Notes under the pieces: model-generated
Database searches by the model: none
The model's input: the letters and a program-made list of their open reading frames with translations, nothing else
What the model was told of the DNA's origin: nothing
Source: Spirochaetaceae bacterium
GTDB taxonomy: Bacteria > Spirochaetota > Spirochaetia > Treponematales > Rectinemataceae
Assembly: GCA_016794765.1 (NCBI GenBank)
Contig: JAEUJG010000645.1
Location: 1 to 8,671, forward strand
DNA length: 8,671 nucleotides
Direction of reading: 5' to 3'
Made by a program: the position numbers and the translations under genes
Shown here: positions 1-5,354 of the stretch, one piece after another
Position numbering within the stretch: the stretch's first letter is position 1
How the letters are laid out: every line of letters begins with the position of its first letter

Positions 1-271
1 CGCGCCGGCCGGCGAGGAAAAGCGCGAAGGCCAGGAGCGCGAGGGAGGCGGCCCAGGCGACCGCGCAGGCCGACGAGAGCAGGGCCTTGCGCCCCATCGT
101 TCCGCCGAGTCCGGCGATGGCGGCGTAGCGAAGGAGGGCGAGAAATCCCACGGCCACGACCAGGGCCAAGGCCCGCGGCGGGGCGGGCCGCAGCGCGGCC
201 AAGGCCGTCACCGCCGCCTGCGCGGCTCCCGCCGCGCGGAACGCGCTCCTGGCCAATCCTTTCGTCGACAT
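1..271 (-). CDS. Membrane protein of unknown function, 5' part only (runs off left edge)
   Basis: Reading leftward from an ATG at 271-269, the frame stays open for 90 codons to the window edge, so only the N-terminal part is present. The start is supported by AAGGAG nine bases upstream. The visible protein begins MSTKGLARSAFRAAG. It has a short amphipathic or polar first 30 residues, then two hydrophobic stretches at about residues 34-55 and 63-88, separated by a short GGTMGRK loop. It is therefore probably an integral inner-membrane protein. It starts 25 bases after the stop of the RsbRD-like gene and is on the same strand, so it is likely the third gene of that operon. I do not recognise a family from this fragment. 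The open frame, ribosome site and spacing make the gene call fairly safe; the function is unknown. Confidence 0.62.
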   Translation of the reverse strand, partial: MSTKGLARSAFRAAGAAQAAVTALAALRPAPPRALALVVAVGFLALLRYAAIAGLGGTMGRKALLSSACAVAWAASLALLAFALFLAGRR

Positions 272-296
272 CGCCTTCGGCTCCTTGTCCGTCGTC

Positions 297-806
297 CTAT
301 TTGAAGAAAAAATCGTCCTTGAAGTACTTCTGCATCGCCGAGTCCGAAAGCTTTTCGCCCTTGCGCATGCGCAGGAAGGTCTCTTCGAGGTAGCCCCTCG
401 TGATGTAGTAGGCCCCGAGCATGAAGAAGTCGGAAACGCGGTCCGCGGCCTCCATGATGGCGTAGATGCGATGCGCGCCCTCAAGGTCGTCGTTCTCCAC
501 GAGGAACTCGGTCACCGCCTTGCGGTCGAGGAGGAGGGCCCAGGTGAGCTCAGAGATCGGCACGCCCAACGCGCAGTACTCCTTGCCCACCATCACGAAG
601 AAAGCGCCGATCTCGTTCTTGTCGGCCTCGTTCACGAACCAGCGGGAGAGCTTGGCCATCACCTCGTCGTGGATCGAGACGAGTTCCGCCTCGGGAAGCG
701 CCCCGAAGGCCTTCAGGTTGACCGCTTCCTTGATCTTCTTCATCCACCGCTTGCCGAGGCTCGGGGCGGCGCCGGCGATGATCGCATCGAGGCTTCTAAC
801 GAGCAT
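297..806 (-). CDS. Helical protein resembling the RsbRD N-terminal sensor domain
   Basis: A 169-residue all-helical protein with no signal peptide or membrane span, so cytoplasmic. The start is supported by GGGAGGAG a few bases upstream. The core, about residues 50-105, contains W56, then FFVMVGKEYCALGVPISEL (69-87) and WALLLDRKAVTEFL (89-102). This 'aromatic, hydrophobic, G, three or four residues, G-[IV]-P, E-L, alternating L' pattern resembles the N-terminal domain of RsbR/RsbRD-type stress proteins (non-haem globin fold) and the same domain at the front of some histidine kinases. No STAS, kinase or other output domain follows, so it is a stand-alone sensor-like domain. In the family such domains sense signals or scaffold stressosome-like complexes. 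That role here is inference. It lies 18 bases after the hydrolase gene and 25 before the membrane-protein gene, suggesting one operon. The family call rests on pattern only and could be wrong. Confidence 0.6.
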   Translation of the reverse strand: MLVRSLDAIIAGAAPSLGKRWMKKIKEAVNLKAFGALPEAELVSIHDEVMAKLSRWFVNEADKNEIGAFFVMVGKEYCALGVPISELTWALLLDRKAVTEFLVENDDLEGAHRIYAIMEAADRVSDFFMLGAYYITRGYLEETFLRMRKGEKLSDSAMQKYFKDDFFFK

Positions 807-824
807 GCGCTCCTCCCTTCGGCC

Positions 825-1580
825 CTAGGGCCGCGCGGCGGCCTCGCCGAGAAGCCGCAAGGTCTCCTCGACGACGGCGCGGCGCTGGGCCGCGCCGGAT
901 ATGTCGGCGGCGCCGTCGCCGCCCTGCGGTCCGTACTCGCCGAACTGCGCGTGGTTGCCGCCGGCCACGACGACGTGGCGCGCGGCCTGGGGCAGGTTCT
1001 TCCGGCCGGCCGCGACCTTGGCCGGCGTCGCGAGGCCGTCGTTCGTGGCGGAGATGCTCAGGACGGGAAAGGCCGCGCCGGAGAGCCTGGTCCCGCCGCC
1101 CGGATAGGCGCCGAGGAAGAGGAGCCCGGCCACGGATTCAGGCGCCTTGGCGGCGCGGACGGCCGCCATCGCGCCGCCGAGGGAGTGGCCGCCGAGGACC
1201 CAGCGCCTGACCTGGGGCAGGGCGGCGGCCGCCGCCGCGGCCTTGCCGGGGGCGAACACCGCGAAGTTGAGCGGGGTCTTGAGGATGACCACGGGATAGC
1301 CGGCCGCCGCCGCGGCCCTGCCGAGATAGGCGTAGGCTTCAGGGGGCACGCGGGCTCCCTGGTAAAAGGCCAGGCCCAGGTCCTTGGCGCCCGAAAGCGG
1401 CAGGAAGGAGAGCCCCAGGGAGGAGGATTCCACCTTGACCGCGGCGTCGGTGACGAGCAACAGAGGATCCGTCGTCGCGACGAAGGCCCGGAAATAATAG
1501 GCGAAGCCCACGGCCGAGGCGCCGATCAACAGGGCGGCGACGAGGGGGAGGATGCGTATTCGGGATTCTTGTCTTTGCAC
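825..1580 (-). CDS. Membrane-anchored alpha/beta hydrolase
   Basis: A 251-residue alpha/beta hydrolase. Residues about 10-31 form one hydrophobic segment after a basic N-terminus, so the protein is probably a signal-anchored enzyme with its catalytic domain outside the cytoplasm. The catalytic triad is readable: nucleophile Ser133 in GHSLGG (131-136), acid Asp181 in SATNDGL, and His210 in GGNHAQFG. The segment FYQGARVPPEAYAYLG (72-87) would form the first strand and oxyanion region. This arrangement matches the small Abhydrolase_5/dienelactone-hydrolase-like group, but the substrate (an ester or similar acyl bond) cannot be read from the sequence. The start is GTG; an in-frame TAA lies four codons upstream, so no earlier start exists, and a later one would remove the membrane anchor. 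There is no clear ribosome site. It is the first gene of a three-gene leftward group. Confidence 0.85.
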   Translation of the reverse strand: MQRQESRIRILPLVAALLIGASAVGFAYYFRAFVATTDPLLLVTDAAVKVESSSLGLSFLPLSGAKDLGLAFYQGARVPPEAYAYLGRAAAAAGYPVVILKTPLNFAVFAPGKAAAAAAALPQVRRWVLGGHSLGGAMAAVRAAKAPESVAGLLFLGAYPGGGTRLSGAAFPVLSISATNDGLATPAKVAAGRKNLPQAARHVVVAGGNHAQFGEYGPQGGDGAADISGAAQRRAVVEETLRLLGEAAARP

Positions 1581-1586
1581 GGCTTC

Positions 1587-1615
1587 AGCTTAATCCGGCC
1601 GATTCCGCGTGTCAA
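1587..1615 (-). promoter_or_regulatory. Putative promoter of the hydrolase operon
   Basis: On the minus strand a perfect -35 hexamer TTGACA (1615-1610) is followed after exactly 17 bases by TAAGCT (1592-1587), which matches three of six positions of the -10 consensus. Only six bases separate the -10 from the GTG start, so the expected transcription start falls on or next to the first base of the coding region. The -35 is convincing and the -10 is weak. Confidence 0.5.
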
Positions 1616-1666
1616 AGGCGAAGCGCCGCCCAAAGGGTTTGTCCGGGCTTTTTGCGGCGCTTCTTT

Positions 1667-1678
1667 CGCGGCGCCGCG
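1667..1678. promoter_or_regulatory. 12-bp perfect palindrome next to the kinase promoter, possible operator
   Basis: CGCGGCGCCGCG is its own reverse complement and sits five bases upstream of the extended -10 of the kinase promoter, where a repressor would block polymerase. The heptamer GCGGCGC also occurs 14 bases earlier (1654-1660) in the same orientation. In DNA this GC-rich, such a palindrome can arise by chance, so this is only a candidate. Confidence 0.25.
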
Positions 1679-1683
1679 CTTTC

Positions 1684-1692
1684 TGCTACAAT
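1684..1692 (+). promoter_or_regulatory. Putative extended -10 promoter for the kinase-permease-acetyltransferase genes
   Basis: TGCTACAAT combines the extended TGN element with a TACAAT -10 box (five of six consensus bases). The correctly spaced -35 region (about 1664-1669, TTTCGC) is poor, as is common for extended -10 promoters. Transcription would begin near 1699 and leave a leader of about 69 bases before the ATG at 1768. The same TACAAT box recurs in the promoter at 7143-7148. Confidence 0.5.
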
Positions 1693-1755
1693 CTTCGAGG
1701 CAGCCCGCGGGGCGGCCGGCGGGAACGAGAAAAACGCTTTCCGTCACGAAACGAG

Positions 1756-1761
1756 AAGGAG
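1756..1761 (+). promoter_or_regulatory. Ribosome binding site fixing the kinase start
   Basis: AAGGAG lies six bases before the ATG at 1768. The reading frame is open further upstream (to about 1609), but the upstream part crosses the putative promoter and has no family similarity. This site therefore decides the start at 1768. Confidence 0.8.
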
Positions 1762-1767
1762 CTTGGC

Positions 1768-3048
1768 ATGCCCTACGAAGAGGGACTCGCGGGCGAAAGG
1801 ACCCGCGCCATCCTCGCTGAGACCTACGGCGCGGGCGGCGTCGACGCGGCCCTTGACCGCATGAAGGCCCTGGCCCGCCGGCTGTCGGCCGAAACGCCCG
1901 GCGCGCGCGGCGGAGAGCCGCGCTTCTATTCCGCGCCCGGCCGCACCGAACTCGGCGGCAACCACACCGACCACAACCACGGCCGCGTCCTCGCCGCCGC
2001 GGTCGGCCTCGACGCCCTCGCCTGCGTCCTGCCCCGCCCTCCCGCCGATCCCGGCGTCCGCATCCTTTCCGAAGGTTGGCCCGACCCCATCGTCGTGGAC
2101 CTCTCCGACCTCGAGCCGCGCGCGTCCGAGGCCGGCGGCACCGCGGCCCTCGTCCGCGGCGTCGCCCGAGGCCTCGCCGACCGGGGCATCGCCCCGCGGG
2201 GCTTCGACGCGACCATCGCCTCCACCGTCCTTCCGGGCTCGGGCCTTTCGAGCTCGGCCGCCGTGGAGGTCCTCCTCGGCGCGATCCTGGCCGACCTCGC
2301 CGGCGCGAAGGTCGATCCCGTGGAGCTCGCCAAGATCGGGCAATTCGCCGAGAACCGCTTTTTCCTGAAGCCCTGCGGGCTGATGGACCAGACCACCTCC
2401 GCCGTCGGCGGCATCGTCGCCATCGATTTCGGCGACCCCGCGGCTCCCCTGGTGCGCCGCCTCGACTTCGACTTCCGGGCCGCCGGCCTCGTCCTCGCCG
2501 TCGTGAACACGGGCGGCAGCCACGCCGACCTGACGGACGACTACGCCGCGGTCCCCGCGGAGATGAAGGCCGTCGCGGCCTTCCTCGGCAAGGGCGCGCT
2601 CCGCGAGGTCCCGCCCGGGCTCCTCGTCGAGCGCGGGCCGGAAATCCGCGCGGCCTGCGGCGACCGGGCCCTCCTCCGGGCCCTCCACTTCGCGGCAGAG
2701 GACGCGCGCGTCCCCGAGATGGCCGCGGCGCTCGAAAGCGGCGACCTCGCCGCCTATCTCCGCCTCGTCAAGGCCTCCGGCGACTCCTCCTGGCGGCTCC
2801 TCCAGAACCTCTACCCCCCGGCGGCGCCGGCCGAGCAGGGCCTCTCCCTCGCGCTCGCCCTCACCGAAGGCCACCTCGCCGGCGAAGGCGCGGCGCGGGT
2901 CCATGGCGGCGGCTTCGCCGGCACGATCCAAGCCTACGTCCCCGCGACCCGATTCGAGGGCTGGAAGGCCCTCATGGAACGGTACTTCGGAGCGGGCTCG
3001 GTCATGCCCCTGGACGCCCGCCCCGTCGGGGCGACGCGGCTCCTCTAG
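1768..3048 (+). CDS. galK: Galactokinase-family (GHMP) sugar kinase
   Basis: A 426-residue cytoplasmic GHMP kinase, expected to phosphorylate galactose or a related sugar at C1 using ATP (first step of the Leloir pathway if galactose). The galactokinase signature appears as GRTELGGNHTDHNHG (58-72). The ATP-binding loop is LPGSGLSSSAA (155-165). The catalytic Asp is D207 in CGLMDQ, and the third GHMP motif is HGGGFAGT (379-386). The classical GEHTDYN sequence is replaced by GNHTDHN, so the Glu that contacts the sugar in well-studied galactokinases is Asn65 here. Length is about 40 residues more than E. coli GalK, with an extra N-terminal helix. The sub-branch carrying 'GNHTDH' is, to my knowledge, annotated as galactokinase in clostridia and spirochaetes, but its substrate is less certain. 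The permease gene follows after 88 bases. I am confident of the family and moderately confident of galactose as substrate. Confidence 0.85.
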   Translation: MPYEEGLAGERTRAILAETYGAGGVDAALDRMKALARRLSAETPGARGGEPRFYSAPGRTELGGNHTDHNHGRVLAAAVGLDALACVLPRPPADPGVRILSEGWPDPIVVDLSDLEPRASEAGGTAALVRGVARGLADRGIAPRGFDATIASTVLPGSGLSSSAAVEVLLGAILADLAGAKVDPVELAKIGQFAENRFFLKPCGLMDQTTSAVGGIVAIDFGDPAAPLVRRLDFDFRAAGLVLAVVNTGGSHADLTDDYAAVPAEMKAVAAFLGKGALREVPPGLLVERGPEIRAACGDRALLRALHFAAEDARVPEMAAALESGDLAAYLRLVKASGDSSWRLLQNLYPPAAPAEQGLSLALALTEGHLAGEGAARVHGGGFAGTIQAYVPATRFEGWKALMERYFGAGSVMPLDARPVGATRLL

Positions 3049-3136
3049 CCGGGGAAACGAACCGACACCGTAAAACGAGATCGCATAACGGCATAACAGC
3101 GCGCCGTCACTCGGCGCGGCATCGAAAGGAGATCGC
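3049..3136 (+). promoter_or_regulatory. Kinase-permease intergenic region with a hairpin and a 10-base direct repeat
   Basis: The 88-base gap holds a perfect 7-bp GC hairpin at 3100-3118 (CGCGCCG, loop TCACT, CGGCGCG) with no following T run, so it is not an intrinsic terminator. The decamer GAGATCGCAT occurs at 3077-3086 and again at 3129-3138, where it overlaps the ribosome site and start codon of the permease. CATAAC occurs twice (3084-3089, 3092-3097). A processing or stability element between the two cistrons is possible. I see no convincing internal promoter. Confidence 0.4.
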
Positions 3137-4441
3137 ATGGGCGAGAAAAAGCAGGGCTTCGGCAAGTACTTGGGCCTCACCTTCCTGATCGGATTCGGGT
3201 TCTTCACCATGGGCCTCATGGACATCCTCTACGACACCTACGTCCCGATCTTCCTCGGGAAGTACATCGCGAAGAACTGGCTGGTCGGCGGCCTCATGAC
3301 GCTCGACAACATCCTCGCGGTCTTCCTCATTCCCTTCGTCTCGCTCTGGTCGGACAACACGAGGACGCGGATCGGCCGGCGGATGCCCTACATCATCACC
3401 CTCCTGCCCCTCTCCGCGGTATGCTTCTCCCTCATCCCCTACGCCGCGGCCCGCTCGGTCGGCGCCCTCCTCCTCGTGATCTTCGGCCTCAACCTCTTCA
3501 AGCAGTCCGTCCGCGGCCCCGTCGTCGCGCTCATGCCCGACACGATCCCCGGCGAGTTCCGCTCCGAGGCCAACGGCATCATCAACACGATGGGCGCCCT
3601 CGGCGCGATCATCAGCACCATCGGCCTCGCGAGGCTCATGGATCTCGACCTCGTCCTGCCGCTGCTCGGCCGGACCAAGGACAGCCTGCCCTTCCCCATC
3701 GCCGGCATTCTCGTCGTCCTGGCGACCATCCTCGTCTTCGCCTTCGTCCGCGAGCGCAACCACGACGGCGCGGCCAAGGAGGAGAAGGTCCCCCTCGTCA
3801 AGTCGCTGAGGGCCATCGCGGGCGAGAAGGACAAGAGCGCGCTCTGGATCCTCGTTTCGCTCTTCTTCTGGTTCCTCGGCTACCAGGGCATCCTTCCCTT
3901 CATCGGAAAGCTCTGCAAGGACGTCTTCGAGATCCAGGCGAGCAGCAAGGCGGCGCTTCCCGCCTCCGCGGTCGCCATCGCCCAGACGCTCTTCGCCATC
4001 CCCTCCGGCTATGTCGCCCATCGCATCGGCCGGCGCAAGGCCATCAGGGGCTCGCTCCTGGTCCTCGTCGTCCTGCTCGGCGTCGGCGCCTTCATGGCCA
4101 GTTCGCTCGCGGCGCCGCTCGGCATGGCGACCCGCTTCTACGCGCTCCTCGGCATGATGTTCGTCTTCGGCGTCTTCTGGATCACGATCATCGTCAACTC
4201 CTTCCCCATGCTCTGGCAGATGGCCACCTTCGGCACGATCGGCGTCTATACGGGCCTCTACTACACCTTCAGCCAGACGGCCGCCATCACCTCGCCGCCC
4301 CTCACCGGCGGCATCATCGACCTGGCCGGCTACCCGGGGATATTCGTGTTCGCGGCCCTCTGCATGGTCGCCGCCTTCTTCTTCATGGGCAAGGTCACGA
4401 AGGGCGAGCCCGGCGAGAAGCCGACGAACGGGGTCGCCTGA
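3137..4441 (+). CDS. Major facilitator superfamily sugar permease, SLC45-like
   Basis: A 434-residue inner-membrane transporter with about 12 hydrophobic spans and the typical cytoplasmic loop in the middle (about 204-232, rich in K/E). WSDNTRTRIGRRMPYI (71-86) is the loop 2-3 motif in the form seen in SLC45/plant sucrose-transporter relatives and GPH-type sugar symporters. The second half has the matching GYVAHRIGRRKAI (291-303). MPDTIPGEFRSEANGI (133-148) is also typical of this group. Such proteins usually move sugars or glycosides with a cation. The start has AAAGGAG five bases upstream. It follows a galactokinase-family gene, so a galactose-type or galactoside substrate is a reasonable inference, not shown. 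The acetyltransferase gene begins one base after its stop codon. Family confidence is high; the substrate is open. Confidence 0.87.
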   Translation: MGEKKQGFGKYLGLTFLIGFGFFTMGLMDILYDTYVPIFLGKYIAKNWLVGGLMTLDNILAVFLIPFVSLWSDNTRTRIGRRMPYIITLLPLSAVCFSLIPYAAARSVGALLLVIFGLNLFKQSVRGPVVALMPDTIPGEFRSEANGIINTMGALGAIISTIGLARLMDLDLVLPLLGRTKDSLPFPIAGILVVLATILVFAFVRERNHDGAAKEEKVPLVKSLRAIAGEKDKSALWILVSLFFWFLGYQGILPFIGKLCKDVFEIQASSKAALPASAVAIAQTLFAIPSGYVAHRIGRRKAIRGSLLVLVVLLGVGAFMASSLAAPLGMATRFYALLGMMFVFGVFWITIIVNSFPMLWQMATFGTIGVYTGLYYTFSQTAAITSPPLTGGIIDLAGYPGIFVFAALCMVAAFFFMGKVTKGEPGEKPTNGVA

Positions 4442-4442
4442 C

Positions 4443-5348
4443 ATGGAAGCCCTCGAGGGAGCGGTGGCCGGCCTTTTGGCCTCCTATGAGCGCGACGGCG
4501 GGGTCAACCACGCCGCCGGCCCCAACCTGCCGTCCCGCGAGGGCGTCGTCCGCGCGCTCGACGACCTGGAGACCCTCGTGTTCCCCGGCTTCCGCCAGGA
4601 GGACGGGATCGACGACAGCAACATCGGCCTCGTGGCGGGGGAACTGGTCCACCGCGCGGCCAAGGCCTTGGTCCGCGAGACCGAGCGGAGCCTGGAATAC
4701 AAGTACCGCCTCGAGGGGAAATCCGGCTGCCCGGCGGCCTGCCACCTCGAGGCGCGGGATCTCGTCCTCGGCTTCTTCCAGGACCTGCCGGGCCTGCGCG
4801 CCCTCCTCATGGAGGACGTGGAGGCGGCCTTCCGCGGCGATCCCGCGGCCAAGAGCGTGGCCGAGGTGATCCTCGCCTACCCCGGCCTCGAGGCCATCGT
4901 CGTGCACCGCATCGCGAACTACTTCCAGCGGGCCGGCCTGCCCCTCATTCCCCGGATGATGAGCGAGAAGGTCCACGGCAAGACCGGGATCGACATCCAT
5001 CCCGGCGCGACCATCGGCCGGCGCTTTTTCATCGACCACGGCACGGGCGTCGTCGTCGGCGAGACGACGGTCATCGGCGACGACGTGAAGCTCTACCAGG
5101 GCGTGACCCTGGGCGCCCTCTCCGTCCGCAAGGAAGAGGGGGACGCAAAGCGGCATCCGACCATCGGGGACGGGGTCACCATCTACTCGGGCGCCACGAT
5201 CCTGGGCGGCTGCACCGTCGTCGGCGCCCGCTCGGTGATCGGCGGCAACGTCTGGCTGACGCATTCCGTGCCGCCGGACTCCAAGGTCTACCTGCCCGAG
5301 GGCGACGCCGTCCTCGTGGAAAGGCGCGGCGGCGAAGCCTGCGAATAG
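4443..5348 (+). CDS. cysE: Serine O-acetyltransferase
   Basis: A 301-residue cytoplasmic enzyme that should transfer acetyl from acetyl-CoA to L-serine, giving O-acetylserine for cysteine synthesis. The N-terminal ~170 residues are helical. The C-terminal part is a left-handed beta helix of hexapeptide repeats from about 181 onward. Family landmarks are clear: VVHRIANYFQRAG (153-165), TGIDIHPGATIG (181-192) with catalytic-type D184, FIDHGTGVVVGET (196-208) with catalytic-type H199, and LYQGVTLGALS (217-227). The chain ends in GGEACE and lacks the terminal Ile that inserts into cysteine synthase in the classical complex, so that complex may not form. The ATG lies one base after the permease stop and has only a poor GG-rich ribosome site, so translation is probably coupled. 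A sugar acetyltransferase is less likely because the N-terminal domain fits serine acetyltransferase. Confidence 0.9.
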   Translation: MEALEGAVAGLLASYERDGGVNHAAGPNLPSREGVVRALDDLETLVFPGFRQEDGIDDSNIGLVAGELVHRAAKALVRETERSLEYKYRLEGKSGCPAACHLEARDLVLGFFQDLPGLRALLMEDVEAAFRGDPAAKSVAEVILAYPGLEAIVVHRIANYFQRAGLPLIPRMMSEKVHGKTGIDIHPGATIGRRFFIDHGTGVVVGETTVIGDDVKLYQGVTLGALSVRKEEGDAKRHPTIGDGVTIYSGATILGGCTVVGARSVIGGNVWLTHSVPPDSKVYLPEGDAVLVERRGGEACE

Positions 5349-5354
5349 GCTCGC

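Noticed and set aside
285..1820. Long open frame on the plus strand across the hydrolase and RsbRD-like genes
   Set aside because: It is antisense to two genes with clear motifs, has Arg/Gly/Glu-heavy composition with no family pattern, and arises from the high third-position GC.
3100..3118. Hairpin after the kinase gene as an intrinsic terminator
   Set aside because: No T run follows. The next bases are GCATCGAAAGGAG, which lead into the permease ribosome site.
1744..3225. Long minus-strand frame opposite the galactokinase gene
   Set aside because: The plus strand carries all three GHMP motifs and a good ribosome site. The antisense product is low-complexity Gly/Arg/Glu/Asp.
3107..4444. 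Long minus-strand frame opposite the permease gene
   Set aside because: The product is a stretch of Asp/Glu/Gly/Arg without folding character. The plus strand is a clear 12-span transporter.
3421..4869. Second plus-strand frame inside the permease and acetyltransferase genes
   Set aside because: The Arg/Pro/His-rich product is typical of a frame-shifted reading of GC-rich DNA. It overlaps two well-supported genes.
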